Shown: piece after piece, positions 34,571 through 43,630 of the stretch
How positions within the stretch are numbered: the first letter of the stretch is position 1
Layout of the letters: each line of letters begins with the position of its first letter
Assembly: GCF_000427785.1 (NCBI RefSeq)
Contig: NZ_ATYR01000029.1
Span: 18,452 to 82,451, forward strand
Reading direction: 5' to 3'
Origin: Massilia alkalitolerans DSM 17462
GTDB taxonomy: Bacteria; Pseudomonadota; Gammaproteobacteria; Burkholderiales; Burkholderiaceae_D
DNA length: 64,000 bases
The notes under the pieces: model-generated
Seen by the model: only the letters and a program-made list of their open reading frames with translations
What the model was told of the DNA's origin: nothing
The model's database searches: none
Program-made: the position numbers and the translations under genes

Positions 34571-35955
34571 AAAACCAGTTCAAGCGGCCGATTCCCTACA
34601 CATTGGCACTCGCCTTGCTGCTGTCGCAAAACGCCTGGGCGCAAAGGGATCCGGCCTCGGCAGGAAGCAACCAGTCGCGGGCGGCGCCCACGCGCGAGCA
34701 GTCTGCAGTTGATCATGCCGCAATGGGACATGGTAGCCCCGCGTCCACAAACAGCACCACTGCGCAGGAAACGCCAGCCCACCCACAGTCGGGTGCCCAT
34801 ACGAAACAGGCCACGGCGAAGCGCTCCGACAAGCCGGGCAAGAAGCAATCCGTCCAGTCCGGGCAGAAAGACCAGCCCCAGGAGCAGCACAGTGGCCATT
34901 CCGGACACACCATGCCTGCACAGCCAGCGGCAACGCAAGTACCAGCGGCATCCGGGCAGACACAACCAGTCGACCACGCAGCGATGGGACACGGCAGTTC
35001 CGCTCCTGCCGAAAGCACGCCCGCACAAGGCGCTCATGCAGGCCATGCCATGCCTGTACAGCCTCAACCTGCTCACCAGCAGGGGCAAGCCGGAACGGCG
35101 CAGGCGCCCGCCATGGATCATGCGGCGATGGGCCACCCGGCCGCAGGTACAGCGCCGGCCATGCCCACCCACTCGGGAAGGGCGCAAACAGGCCAGGCCA
35201 GCGGCGGGCACGACATGCAGATGGGCCGGATGCAGGGTGGACCGCCGCCGGCCGATGCGCGCGACCCCAGCGCCTATAACGAAGGCACGCGTTTTGCGCA
35301 TCTTGGCAACCACGAGATGAACGATAACGCGCCCTTCTGGAAAGTCCTGGTGGACAAGGCCGAGGCAGCCAAGGGCGATGGCGAGCGCGGACAGAATGTC
35401 GAGCTCGAGGCCTGGTACGGCAACGACTATAACAAGGCCTGGGTCAAGGTCGAGGGAGAACGGCGGGGCGGGACGCTGGAAGCGGCGCGCACCGAGCTGC
35501 TGTGGGACAGGGCATTCGCGACCTTCTGGAGTACCCAGCTCGGCATCCGGCACGACAGCGGCGAGGGCAAGAGCCGGGACTGGCTCGCCTTTGGCGTGCA
35601 GGGCCTGGCGCCGTACTGGTTCGAGACCGAAGCCACAGCCTACTGGCGCCCGGGAAGCGGCCTTGCCGCGCGGCTCAACGCCAAGTACGAGGTCCTGTTC
35701 ACACCGCGCCTGATTCTCGAACCCGAGATCGGCGCCAACCTGTACAGCCGCGCCGACCCGGAGCGCGGGACCGGAAGCGGGCTCTCGGACATCAATGCAG
35801 GCCTGCGCCTGCGCTATGAAATCACGCGCCAGTTCGCACCCTATGTCGGGGTGACCTGGAACAGGCAGTTCGGAAGGACCGCGGACATCACGCGGCAGCG
35901 TGGAGGAGACAGCAGCGAGGTGCAGGCTGTGGCCGGCGTCCGCTTCTGGTTCTGA
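34567..35955 (+). CDS. copB: CopB outer-membrane copper-resistance protein
   Basis: 462 residues. Signal peptide (PYTLALALLLSQNAWAQ), then about 200 low-complexity residues with three DHAAMGHG/P units (near 48, 136 and 184) and further His/Met motifs, a likely copper sponge. The C-terminal 230 residues are the CopB beta-barrel (LEAWYGNDYNKAWVKVEGE; FEATEATAYW-like strand; LILEPEIGANLYSRADPERG; YVGVTWNRQFGRTADITRQR) ending in RFWF. The N-terminal repeat section is long for the family. Co-translated with copA. Confidence 0.9.
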   Translation: MKNQFKRPIPYTLALALLLSQNAWAQRDPASAGSNQSRAAPTREQSAVDHAAMGHGSPASTNSTTAQETPAHPQSGAHTKQATAKRSDKPGKKQSVQSGQKDQPQEQHSGHSGHTMPAQPAATQVPAASGQTQPVDHAAMGHGSSAPAESTPAQGAHAGHAMPVQPQPAHQQGQAGTAQAPAMDHAAMGHPAAGTAPAMPTHSGRAQTGQASGGHDMQMGRMQGGPPPADARDPSAYNEGTRFAHLGNHEMNDNAPFWKVLVDKAEAAKGDGERGQNVELEAWYGNDYNKAWVKVEGERRGGTLEAARTELLWDRAFATFWSTQLGIRHDSGEGKSRDWLAFGVQGLAPYWFETEATAYWRPGSGLAARLNAKYEVLFTPRLILEPEIGANLYSRADPERGTGSGLSDINAGLRLRYEITRQFAPYVGVTWNRQFGRTADITRQRGGDSSEVQAVAGVRFWF

Positions 35956-36052
35956 TCCCACGCGGAGCATCAGGATCGTCATTCGACGCACCACACAGGC
36001 GCGCGATGTCCTGGAAGGGGCGACCTGTCAATGAACTTCAAGGAGAAAGATC

Positions 36053-36430
36053 ATGAACCAGAATCAGTTTCAATCGTGCATCCAGGCTTGTTACGACTGC
36101 GCCCAAGCATGCGACACCTGCGCCGCAGCCTGCCTGCAGGAGCCGGACCCGAAAATGATGGCCCGTTGCATCGAGCTCGACAATGAATGCGCGGCGATGT
36201 GCCGCCTGGCCGCGCAACTCATGAGCCGGTCGAGCGAGCACGCCATGCAGGTGTGCCAGCTATGTGCCGACATTTGTGAAGCCTGTGCGGACGAGTGTGC
36301 GCAGCACCAGGCGCAGCATTGCCAGGACTGCGCCGCGGCTTGCCGGCGCTGTGCCCAGGAGTGCCGCAGCATGGCCCAGTCGGGTTCCGGCGCCGGGACC
36401 TCCTCCGGCGCCCATGCGGCGTCCCACTGA
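36053..36430 (+). CDS. Csp-type four-helix copper-storage protein
   Basis: 125 residues with 19 Cys, spaced every three or four residues along four helices (CIQACYDCAQACDTCAAAC; CQLCADICEACADECAQH; CQDCAAACRRCAQEC). This is the layout of Csp proteins, which bind many Cu(I) ions inside a helix bundle. There is no signal peptide, so it should be a cytosolic (Csp3-like) store. Ribosome site aaggaga precedes the ATG. The C-terminal 20 residues are Ser/Gly/Ala-rich. It follows copAB by 97 bp. Confidence 0.9.
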   Translation: MNQNQFQSCIQACYDCAQACDTCAAACLQEPDPKMMARCIELDNECAAMCRLAAQLMSRSSEHAMQVCQLCADICEACADECAQHQAQHCQDCAAACRRCAQECRSMAQSGSGAGTSSGAHAASH

Positions 36431-36438
36431 GCAGGCAG

Positions 36439-36459
36439 GGCCGGCGTCCGCCGGCCTTT
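36439..36459 (+). terminator. Hairpin after the Csp gene
   Basis: GGCCGGCG-tc-CGCCGGCC followed by TTT, just after the Csp stop and 36 bp before the RTX gene. The T-run is short, so partial read-through into the RTX gene is expected. Confidence 0.45.
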
Positions 36460-36494
36460 AGCAACGAGCAAGTCCAGTTTCAGGAGAACAGATT

Positions 36495-38006
36495 ATGGCA
36501 AACAATATGAATACAGCAAGAGACCGAGTGGAAGCACGCCTGCAGGACGCGGGCGAGCGCGCGCTGGAGCGCGTCGCGGCGCAGCAGTCCCGGTTCGACG
36601 GCATTTCCTTCGACTTCGACGCCGGCACGGCTCCCTATGATTATGCGATCCGTGTCGGCACCGGTTCCGCCAACGCATTCCAGGGTAGCGACGCACGCGA
36701 CTACCTGTGGGGGCTGGGCGGCGGCGATTCCCTGGGTGGCGGCGCGGGGCAGGACAACCTGTTCGGCGATGCGGGCAACGACCTGCTGGTCGGCGGCGAC
36801 GGCGGTGACCGCCTGGTGGGCGGCATGGGCAACGACCGGCTGTTCGGCGGCGCGCAAGCCGACGGGTTGATGGGTGGCATGGGCAACGATATCCTCGACG
36901 AGGGCGACGGTCATGGCGACCTCAACGGCGGAGCGGGCGACGACATCCTGATCGGTGGCCGCGGCGCCGACGCCTTCATGATCTCGGCCGACAGCGGGAA
37001 CGACGTGATCCGTGATTTCACGGCCGGCCCGGGCATGTTCGACCACCTGGCGATCAGTGGACTGCACTGGAGCGACTTGGCCTTCGCCGATACGGCCGAC
37101 GGCGTCAGGATCAGCTGGAAGGGCGGCTCGGTGCTCCTGAACGGAGTGATGAAGGCCGACCTGTCGCAGGACGACTTCATGTTCGCCGATTCTCCCGAGC
37201 TTCCTCCGTCCTCGCGCCCCGCCGACGGGCCGGCGCCGGAACGCCCGACCATGAGCCAGGAAGGCCCCGCGATCGCGGGATCGGAGCGCGCGAACCCGGC
37301 GTTCGACCGGATCGCCGACGCCATGCTCCGGCGCGACACGCCGGTGGGCTTCGACTTCGCTGGCGACGAACACTATACCGTCAAGTTCGGCACGGATGGC
37401 GCCGACGGATTCCATGGCGGTGCGAGCTGGGACCAGCTGTTCGGGCGCGACGGCGACGACCGGCTGTTCGGTAATGGCGGCAACGACATCCTCCAGGGTG
37501 ACGCCGGCAACGACCAGCTGGACGGCGGCGCGGGCTCCGACCGGCTCGATGGCGGCATGGGCAACGATCGGCTTGCCGGTGGCGACGGGGAAGACGAGGT
37601 GATAGGGGCGGAAGGTGACGATACGATCGACGCCGGCGCCGGCCACGACATGATCGATGGCGGCATGGGCAACGATACCATCCGCGGCGGCACGGGCGCC
37701 GATGCCTTCATGGTGATGCCCGACAGCGGCCACGATATCGTGCTCGACTTCGAAGCCAGGGGAGCGGCGCAGGGCGCCTTCGATCACATCGCATTCATCG
37801 ACATCCTGCCGGAGCAGGTATCGGTACGGGACGTGGACGCCGGTGCGCTCATCGCCTGGGATACCGACGGCGATGGCTCAGCGGACGGTTCGGTACTGCT
37901 GCAGGGGGTCTACAAGATTGACCTGCGGCAGTCCGACTTCATGTTCAATGAAGAGCCGGCGTTCATCGCAGGGATCAGTACCGTCGGATCGGATTACATT
38001 TTCTGA
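36495..38006 (+). CDS. RTX (hemolysin-type Ca-binding repeat) protein without a known effector domain
   Basis: 503 residues with caggaga before the start. Two halves of the same plan: a short lead (VGFDFAGDEHYTVKFGTDGA in half two), a beta-roll of GGxGxDxLx nonapeptides (about 60-150 and 310-400), then a conserved cap (ADAFMISADSGNDVIRDF; ADAFMVMPDSGHDIVLDF). No protease, lipase or adhesin domain, no N-terminal signal. The C-terminal ~60 residues (VLLQGVYKIDLRQSDFMFNE) are like RTX C-caps used for type I secretion. No type I transporter genes are in the window. Its place behind copAB and Csp is unusual. Confidence 0.8.
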   Translation: MANNMNTARDRVEARLQDAGERALERVAAQQSRFDGISFDFDAGTAPYDYAIRVGTGSANAFQGSDARDYLWGLGGGDSLGGGAGQDNLFGDAGNDLLVGGDGGDRLVGGMGNDRLFGGAQADGLMGGMGNDILDEGDGHGDLNGGAGDDILIGGRGADAFMISADSGNDVIRDFTAGPGMFDHLAISGLHWSDLAFADTADGVRISWKGGSVLLNGVMKADLSQDDFMFADSPELPPSSRPADGPAPERPTMSQEGPAIAGSERANPAFDRIADAMLRRDTPVGFDFAGDEHYTVKFGTDGADGFHGGASWDQLFGRDGDDRLFGNGGNDILQGDAGNDQLDGGAGSDRLDGGMGNDRLAGGDGEDEVIGAEGDDTIDAGAGHDMIDGGMGNDTIRGGTGADAFMVMPDSGHDIVLDFEARGAAQGAFDHIAFIDILPEQVSVRDVDAGALIAWDTDGDGSADGSVLLQGVYKIDLRQSDFMFNEEPAFIAGISTVGSDYIF

Positions 38007-38013
38007 TGCGGTG

Positions 38014-38065
38014 CCTGCCGGACCGGTAAGGTCCGGCAGGAAGGCGGGCAGCAGTCGCCCGCCTT
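38014..38065. terminator. Two hairpins between convergent genes
   Basis: First hairpin 38014-38040: 11-bp perfect stem CCTGCCGGACC / GGTCCGGCAGG with a 5-base loop. Second 38041-38065: AAGGCGGGC-agcagtc-GCCCGCCTT. They separate the plus-strand RTX gene from the minus-strand operon ending at 38073 and probably serve as a two-way terminator. Confidence 0.65.
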
Positions 38066-38072
38066 CCAAATG

Positions 38073-38516
38073 TCACTTTGCCTTGCGTGAAGACCAGTGG
38101 ACGTGCACGATCGACCAGCCGTCGCCCTTCTTCTCGAGGACGGCCGTGCCTGTGCCGAACACGTGAACCGGTTGGCCGCGCGAGGTTCCGGTCGTTTCGG
38201 TTTCTTCCCAGACGATGGCGGTGTTGCCATCGATGCGCTCGGTCTGCTTCAGTACTTTCCGGGTCGAGCTCTTGGCGAACTGCATGTCGCCGCCGAGGTG
38301 GTGGCTCGCATATTCGTCGCGCGAGCGCTCGACATAGCCTGCTTCGTAGATCGCAATCTCGGGAGACAGCAGCGCGAGCGCCTTCGTCTTGTCGCCGCTG
38401 ACAAGCGCTTCATGGAAAGCTGCAAGGGTTTCCTTCGGGGAGGCAGCGAAGCTGCTCGCGTGGATTCCGAGCAGGCCGGTCGCGAGGATGGTGGCTGCCA
38501 GTGATTTCTTGAACAT
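38073..38516 (-). CDS. SnoaL/DUF4440-like exported protein
   Basis: 147 residues. Signal peptide (SLAATILATGLLGIHASSFA), then an NTF2-like fold: ETLAAFHEALVSGDKTKALA, LLSPEIAIYEAGYVERSRDE and a final strand pair VLEKKGDGWSIVHVHWSS. Proteins of this fold bind small ligands or are enzymes; copper-island members are common but uncharacterised. Last gene of the minus-strand operon that starts at 44498, 25 bp after copD. Confidence 0.75.
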   Translation of the reverse strand: MFKKSLAATILATGLLGIHASSFAASPKETLAAFHEALVSGDKTKALALLSPEIAIYEAGYVERSRDEYASHHLGGDMQFAKSSTRKVLKQTERIDGNTAIVWEETETTGTSRGQPVHVFGTGTAVLEKKGDGWSIVHVHWSSRKAK

Positions 38517-38541
38517 GTGTGCTCCTTGGTATAGTTATTGT

Positions 38542-39483
38542 TCAGGATGCCATAGGTGGCGAGGTTGAGGTCAGGAAGGCCGCTGCAATGAGCACCGCCA
38601 CCAGGACGATTGCCTCGACCTGGAGAATGCGTGCAAACCGTCCGCTTGCAGCGCGTGCCTCTTGCCCTTGCTGTTGCAGGGAGCGCAGCAGGGAAGGCAT
38701 GACGACGAAGCGGTTGAACCCGCCAAGCGCCGCCGCACAGAGGACAAGCCCGATCTTGATGAGCAAGGTCGTGCCGTAAGGATTGCCAAACAGGTTCGCA
38801 GGGGTTTCCAGCACGCGCCAGGTGCTGATCGCACCGGTCACGAAAATGCCCACCAAGGCGACGGTCGCGCTGCGCGAGAGGGCGTCGACGTAGGCGGCGC
38901 AGTCGGCCCGGCTGCCGGATGCGGCATCAGGCAAGCCCCGCAGGGTGATCAGGCCCGCCACGATCACTTCGCCCACCCAGATGCTGATCAACACAAGGTG
39001 GACCCAGTCGACCGCGACGGCCCAGGTGAAGTCGCCGGCGGCGCCGGCGTGGCTGACCATGCTGCGGCTGTAGATCAGCACGCCGATCGCCCCGATACGG
39101 AGCGCGGACGTCGCTGCAGTTGCCTGGAAGCGCGCCCCGGCAGCGGAGACAGCCGCCGCCACGACGAGCGCGGCAGCACCGATAACCCACGCGAGCCCGA
39201 AGTGCGTCCCGGTGATGACCGACCGCACTGCGGGCCATGCTTCGGCAAGCGGGACTTCGGCCATGGACGCCGCCTCGATCCAGAGGATCGCGACATAGGC
39301 CAGCATCGCCGTGCCAGTTCCCGCCAGCAGGGCCGTCCGCAGGCGCGGCAGCATGGCGCGCGCCCAAGGGGAGGCCCTAGTGCGCAGCCAGAGCGTTGCG
39401 GCGCTGGCCCCGACCAGTACGGCCAGCGACAGGTTCAAAAAAGCGGTGACGGCGCGTTGCGCGGACGCGAGATCCGACTCCAA
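38542..39483 (-). CDS. copD: CopD inner-membrane copper protein
   Basis: 313 residues with about eight membrane helices. CopD features: WVHLVLISIWVGEVIVAGLI and LIKIGLVLCAAALGGFNRFV. Conserved His and Met residues lie in the membrane (SMVSHAGAAGDF). CopD works with periplasmic CopC in copper uptake into or across the inner membrane. The ATG follows the copC stop directly (39484/39483), so the two are coupled. Confidence 0.88.
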   Translation of the reverse strand: MESDLASAQRAVTAFLNLSLAVLVGASAATLWLRTRASPWARAMLPRLRTALLAGTGTAMLAYVAILWIEAASMAEVPLAEAWPAVRSVITGTHFGLAWVIGAAALVVAAAVSAAGARFQATAATSALRIGAIGVLIYSRSMVSHAGAAGDFTWAVAVDWVHLVLISIWVGEVIVAGLITLRGLPDAASGSRADCAAYVDALSRSATVALVGIFVTGAISTWRVLETPANLFGNPYGTTLLIKIGLVLCAAALGGFNRFVVMPSLLRSLQQQGQEARAASGRFARILQVEAIVLVAVLIAAAFLTSTSPPMAS

Positions 39484-39849
39484 TTACTTCACCTGGAACG
39501 AGAATTCGCCCTTGACCTTGTGTCCATCGCGGGTGACGGTGGTCCATTGCACGCGGTAGGCCCCCGCGTGCAGGCCCGGCGTGGTGGCGATCAGCGCCTT
39601 CGCGTCGGCGGGATCGGCAGCGATCTTCGACGGCTCCACGACCGCGCCTTTCTCGTCGACCAGTCTGACCTTGCTGAAGGGCAGTTCCAGCGGCTCGTTG
39701 AACTGCAGCCGCACTTGTGCCGGTGCGGGGCTCACGACGCTGTTGGCCTGGGGGGACGAGGCCAACAGTTTTGCATGGGCGAGGGCAGCTGGAGCGGAGA
39801 CCGTCGCCACGGCCGCGGCTGCGGCAACGATGAGATTCTTGATGTTCAT
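39484..39849 (-). CDS. copC: CopC periplasmic copper-binding protein
   Basis: 121 residues. Signal peptide ending ALAHAKL, which leaves the mature N-terminal His that is a Cu(II) ligand in CopC. Signature HAKLLASSPQANSVVSPAPA, VRLQFNEPLELPFSKVRL and the C-terminal GAYRVQWTTVTRDGHKVKGE with a second His. Mature length about 97, normal for CopC. Few Met residues, so it is probably a Cu(II)-only carrier. Directly followed by copD. Confidence 0.92.
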   Translation of the reverse strand: MNIKNLIVAAAAAVATVSAPAALAHAKLLASSPQANSVVSPAPAQVRLQFNEPLELPFSKVRLVDEKGAVVEPSKIAADPADAKALIATTPGLHAGAYRVQWTTVTRDGHKVKGEFSFQVK

Positions 39850-39912
39850 TTACTTCTCCTGGATCTCCTGCGCGCTATGCGTGCAGGAAGGAATGTGAGG
39901 ACGGGCTTGTGA

Positions 39913-40275
39913 TTACTGCGCTTTCTGCATCTGTACGATGGTCACGGCGCCGTTCACGCGCTCGGCTGCGAACTTTACCGTGTCGCCCACCTTGACCTGG
40001 TCGAGCATACTCGCCTCCTTCACGCGCAGGACCATGGTCATCGCGGCCATGTCGAGGTTCTTGATGACGCCGTGGCGCAGGGTGATCTTGCCGGTTTCCT
40101 TGTCGATCTTCTTTACTTCGCCATCGGTCAGCTCTGCCGCAGCAGCCGTCTCATGGCCGGCATGGGAGGCATGCGCGCCGTGCGAGCCGTGTCCTGCATG
40201 GGAGTCCTGCGCGAATGCGACAGAGCTTGCAGCGGTCATCACGATAGCCAGGGTCAGTTTCGAGAATGCGTTCAT
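39913..40275 (-). CDS. CusF-like periplasmic copper-binding protein
   Basis: 120 residues: signal peptide, a His-rich linker (DSHAGHGSHGAHASHAGHE), and a CusF beta-barrel with GEVKKIDKETGKITLRHG and NLDMAAMTMVLRV. The Met pair and His of the Cu(I) site are visible, while the CusF Trp position appears to be replaced by Asp-Met-Ala-Ala. It may serve the multicopper oxidase and TolC of the same operon, because the cus pump of this window is broken. Confidence 0.85.
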   Translation of the reverse strand: MNAFSKLTLAIVMTAASSVAFAQDSHAGHGSHGAHASHAGHETAAAAELTDGEVKKIDKETGKITLRHGVIKNLDMAAMTMVLRVKEASMLDQVKVGDTVKFAAERVNGAVTIVQMQKAQ

Positions 40276-40299
40276 GGTGTTTCCTTTCCTTGAGTCGGT

Positions 40300-40740
40300 T
40301 CAGTTGTAGTGTTTGAAAACTTTGGTCTTGCCATTGGCTTGCACCAGCAGGACGTCGAACGGGTCCTTGCGCGGGCCTTCCATGCCCGGGGAGCCGAGCG
40401 GCATTGCGGGAACAGCCAGTCCCTTCGCCTTCGGCTTTTGGGCCAGCAGCCGCTTGATGTCGCTCGCCGGCACGTGCCCTTCGATCGCATAGCCCTGCAC
40501 CATCGCGGTGTGGCACGAGCCCAGCTCGTTGGGGATGCCACCCCGTTCGCGATAGTCCGACGGGTTGGCGACGTTCGACTCCTTGGGCGCGAAGCCATTG
40601 GCCTTCAGGTGATCCACCCAAGCGGCGCAGCAGCCGCAGGATTCGCTCTTGAAGACCTCGATGACAGGGGCAGCCGCCATCGCAAACATGGGTGCGCACA
40701 ACGCAGCGGCGAGTGCAGCCTGGCGTAACAATCGGTTCAT
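40300..40740 (-). CDS. DUF411 exported metal-binding protein
   Basis: 146 residues: signal peptide (AALAAALCAPMFAMAAA) and a DUF411 domain with the thioredoxin-like start VIEVFKSESCGCCAAWVDHL, SCHTAMVQGYAIEGHVPASD and a final KTKVFKHYN. The CGCC pair and the CHT motif are likely Cu ligands. DUF411 proteins sit in many copper clusters with CusF and multicopper oxidases, as here; periplasmic copper handling is expected. Confidence 0.88.
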   Translation of the reverse strand: MNRLLRQAALAAALCAPMFAMAAAPVIEVFKSESCGCCAAWVDHLKANGFAPKESNVANPSDYRERGGIPNELGSCHTAMVQGYAIEGHVPASDIKRLLAQKPKAKGLAVPAMPLGSPGMEGPRKDPFDVLLVQANGKTKVFKHYN

Positions 40741-40779
40741 GAGACACTCCTTTCGTACTCTGGTTGGGTCGTACTTTAG

Positions 40780-42171
40780 TTAGTGATGGCCCTGGTGGCC
40801 AGTCGGCTTACGAACGGTTACCTCGACGTCCGCAGGCTTCGTGGCAGGCATGGACTGGCCGCCTGCATTCTGGTTGCGGACCGCCGCTGGCGGCTCGCCC
40901 TTCCATTCGTAGGCAACCGTCCCGGCCGGGTGCTTGTACCAGCCCGGATCCTTGTAGTCGCCTGGCCTCTGGTCCTTGCGCACCTTCAGCACGGTGAACA
41001 TGCCGCCCATTTCCACGCCGCCGAACGGGCCCTGGCCCGTCATCATCGGCAGCGTGTTGTCCGGCAGCGGCATTTCCATGTCGCCCATCGAGCCGCCCTT
41101 ATCGCCCATCACCATGTAGTCCGGGACCAGCTTGGTGATCTTCTCGGCGACGCCACGGTGGTCCACGCCGATCAGGTTCGGGACATCGTGGCCCATGGCA
41201 TTCATGGTGTGGTGCGACTTGTGGCAGTGGAAGGCCCAGTCGCCCGGTTCGTCCGCGATGAACTCGATGGCGCGCATCTGACCCACGGCGACGTCGGTCG
41301 TGACTTCCGGCCAGCGCGACTCCGGACGGGTCCAGCCGCCGTCGGTGCCAGTCACTTCAAACTCGTGCCCGTGCAGGTGGATCGGGTGGTTGGTCATCGT
41401 CAGGTTGCCGACGCGGATGCGCACGCGATCGTTCTGGCGCACGTTCATCGTGTCGATGCCCGGGAAGGCGCGGCTGTTGAAGGTCCAGAGGTTAAAGTCC
41501 AGCATCTCGTTGACGCGCGGGGTGTAGCTGCCCGGCTCGATGTCGTAGGCATTGAGCAGGAACACGAAATCGCGGTCGACCCGGTGCTGGGCCGGATTCT
41601 TCGGGTGGGTGACCCAGAACCCCATCATGCCCATCGCCATCTGGACCATTTCGTCCGCGTGCGGGTGGTACATGAAGGTACCCGGGCGGCGCGCGACGAA
41701 CTCATATACGAAGGTCTTGCCTGGCTGGATACCCGGTTGGTTCAGGCCGGTGACGCCGTCCATTCCGTTGGGCAGGCGCTGGCCGTGCCAGTGGATGCTG
41801 GTGTGCTCCGGCAGTTTGTTGGTGACGAAAATGCGCACGCGGTCGCCTTCGACGACTTCGATGGTCGGGCCCGGGCTCTGGCCGTTGTAACCCCAGAGGT
41901 TCGCCTTCATACCCGGCGCGATTTCGCGCACCACGGGTTCGGCGATCAGGTGGAACTCCTTGACGCCGTTGTTCATGCGCCAGGGCAGGGACCAGCCGTT
42001 CAGGGTGACGACCGGGTTGTACGGACGGCCGTTGGGCGGCGGCGGAGGCGGCTGGGTGGCCGCGCTGGTCATGATGGGCGCTTCGGGCAGGGTGGCCGCG
42101 CCGGCGCGGCTCACCAGGCCGGCGCCAACCAGTGCGGCTGCGCCAGTGAAAAAATCTCGACGAGAACTCAT
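40780..42171 (-). CDS. Second multicopper oxidase (copper-tolerance type)
   Basis: 463 residues with a Tat-like signal (SSRRDFFTGAAALVGAGLVS) and a Pro-rich stretch. Copper motifs: SIHWHGQRLP, FMYHPHADEMVQMAMGMMGF, HPIHLHGHEF and WAFHCHKSHHTMNAMGH. Met clusters lie in the last third (MVMGDKGGSMGDMEMPLPDN). It differs from CopA at 32693 (shorter, different C-terminal motif) and is of the type found with TolC, DUF411 and CusF in Cupriavidus-like clusters. Expected role: oxidation of periplasmic Cu(I). Followed 39 bp later by the DUF411 gene. Confidence 0.88.
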   Translation of the reverse strand: MSSRRDFFTGAAALVGAGLVSRAGAATLPEAPIMTSAATQPPPPPPNGRPYNPVVTLNGWSLPWRMNNGVKEFHLIAEPVVREIAPGMKANLWGYNGQSPGPTIEVVEGDRVRIFVTNKLPEHTSIHWHGQRLPNGMDGVTGLNQPGIQPGKTFVYEFVARRPGTFMYHPHADEMVQMAMGMMGFWVTHPKNPAQHRVDRDFVFLLNAYDIEPGSYTPRVNEMLDFNLWTFNSRAFPGIDTMNVRQNDRVRIRVGNLTMTNHPIHLHGHEFEVTGTDGGWTRPESRWPEVTTDVAVGQMRAIEFIADEPGDWAFHCHKSHHTMNAMGHDVPNLIGVDHRGVAEKITKLVPDYMVMGDKGGSMGDMEMPLPDNTLPMMTGQGPFGGVEMGGMFTVLKVRKDQRPGDYKDPGWYKHPAGTVAYEWKGEPPAAVRNQNAGGQSMPATKPADVEVTVRKPTGHQGHH

Positions 42172-42186
42172 TACTTGTTTCCTTGA

Positions 42187-43620
42187 TTAATGTGCTGGGG
42201 CAGCGGCTTCAGCGCTTGCGCCGCCGGCCATGCGGACCGTGGCGCCGCCCGTACCGTTGATGGCAGCCTGCAGGTCGGTGTCGGCAATCCAGTAGTCGCG
42301 CTGCGCTTCGATGGCCGCATTCACTCCACTGATCTGCGCGCGCGCATCGGCCAGCAGCTCGAACACGCTCATGAGCATGCCGTTGTAGCGCAGCAGGGTC
42401 TCTTCCGAGATCTTCTTGCGCAGCGGGACGATCTCGTCACGGTAGTGCTTCGCCACGTCGTAGCTGGTCCGGTAGGCGGAATACGCTTCCCGCACCTGGG
42501 ACCTGGCCGAGATGGCGGTATCGGCGGTGCGATGAACCGACTGCATATAAAGCGCCTCGGCTTTCGCGATGCGGGCGCCGCCCCAGTCGAACAGCGGCAA
42601 GGCAAGCTCGATCTCGTAGCCGTTCTCGCGCGGTTCGCCGGATTTGCTCGAATTCACGTACCCGGCCTCGAGCACGTTGATGAAGCCGGTGGCCTTCGAC
42701 AGGCCCAGCGCGCGCGCCGTCGCTTGGGTGCTTAGCTTCGCCAGCTGGACGTCCAGACGCTGCTGCATCGCGAGCGCTTCGATATTGCCGGGTTCGCGCG
42801 GCGCGCCTGGCAGATCGGGAAGCCTGTCTGGCAGCTGGAAAGCGACGTTCGCCCCCCAGACGCCCATCAGCCTTGCCAGCTGCTCGCGTGCGGCCGTCGC
42901 GTTGTGGCGCGCACGCGCGAGCTGCGTGGTGGCTTCGGCGGAGAATGCCTGCTCGCGCGCCTGGTCGAGAGCGCTCAGGTTACCAACCTTGGCCATGCGC
43001 GTTGCCAGTTCGGCGCTCGCCTGCGCGGCCTCGCGCACCTGCTCGGCGTAGCGGGCGGACTGCGCGGCCGCGACCGCATTGAACCAGGCCTTGCGCGTGT
43101 CCGCAGCAGTGCGAACCGCTTCGGTAGCGGCAACGAGCTTCGCACTTTCGAATCGGCGCCCTTCGATGTCCCGGCGCAGCGGGATCGTGACCAGCCCGAC
43201 CAGATCGAACATGACGCTGCGTTCGATCTCGGTTTCCTCGTGACCCTTCATGCGGCCAAAGCTGAAGGACGGGTTGGCCATCCGGCCAGCCTGTACCAGG
43301 TCGGCTTCGGCAACGCCCAGTTCGGCAAGCGACGCACGCAGGCCGCGGTTGTTGAGCAGGGCAACGCGCACTGCATTGTCAGCAGACAGGGGCTGCTTCA
43401 GCAGCGCGGACAGTTCTGCCTGCGCCTCGGTTTCCGCACTCGTACCGCGCGGCAGACGGATGTCCTGGCCGATGCGCTCGGTGGTCATGGACGACACGGC
43501 GTCGAGGCCCCCGTCCTTGGAGAAGGTGGCGCAACCGCTGAGCGTGAGGGCAATGGCGCCGATCACGATACTGCGAAGGGCCGGGCCGCGAAAGGCTGGG
43601 TGTTTTTGTATTGTTCTCAT
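42187..43620 (-). CDS. TolC-family outer-membrane lipoprotein
   Basis: 477 residues from the ATG at 43620; the long upstream extension of the frame is rejected because this start gives a lipoprotein signal (SIVIGAIALTLSGCATF). Two TolC repeats with long helices (ASLAELGVAEADLVQAGRMA; RMAKVGNLSALDQAREQAFS; EETLLRYNGMLMSVFELLAD). It has no RND pump or adaptor next to it and is in an operon with a multicopper oxidase. It may replace the truncated CusC, or export oxidised copper with other partners. Confidence 0.85.
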   Translation of the reverse strand: MRTIQKHPAFRGPALRSIVIGAIALTLSGCATFSKDGGLDAVSSMTTERIGQDIRLPRGTSAETEAQAELSALLKQPLSADNAVRVALLNNRGLRASLAELGVAEADLVQAGRMANPSFSFGRMKGHEETEIERSVMFDLVGLVTIPLRRDIEGRRFESAKLVAATEAVRTAADTRKAWFNAVAAAQSARYAEQVREAAQASAELATRMAKVGNLSALDQAREQAFSAEATTQLARARHNATAAREQLARLMGVWGANVAFQLPDRLPDLPGAPREPGNIEALAMQQRLDVQLAKLSTQATARALGLSKATGFINVLEAGYVNSSKSGEPRENGYEIELALPLFDWGGARIAKAEALYMQSVHRTADTAISARSQVREAYSAYRTSYDVAKHYRDEIVPLRKKISEETLLRYNGMLMSVFELLADARAQISGVNAAIEAQRDYWIADTDLQAAINGTGGATVRMAGGASAEAAAPAH

Positions 43621-43630
43621 CGGCTTCGAC

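Noticed and set aside
34700..35180. Repeated gatcatgc...atgggaca segments
   Set aside because: Coding repeats for the DHAAMGHG units of CopB, not a mobile or regulatory repeat.
36640..37720. Regular short repeats that could be taken for a CRISPR array or satellite
   Set aside because: They are GGxGxDxL codons of the RTX protein; spacing is 27 bp in frame and there are no unique spacers.
40783..42186. 467-codon open frame on the plus strand
   Set aside because: Antisense to the multicopper oxidase, which has all copper motifs.
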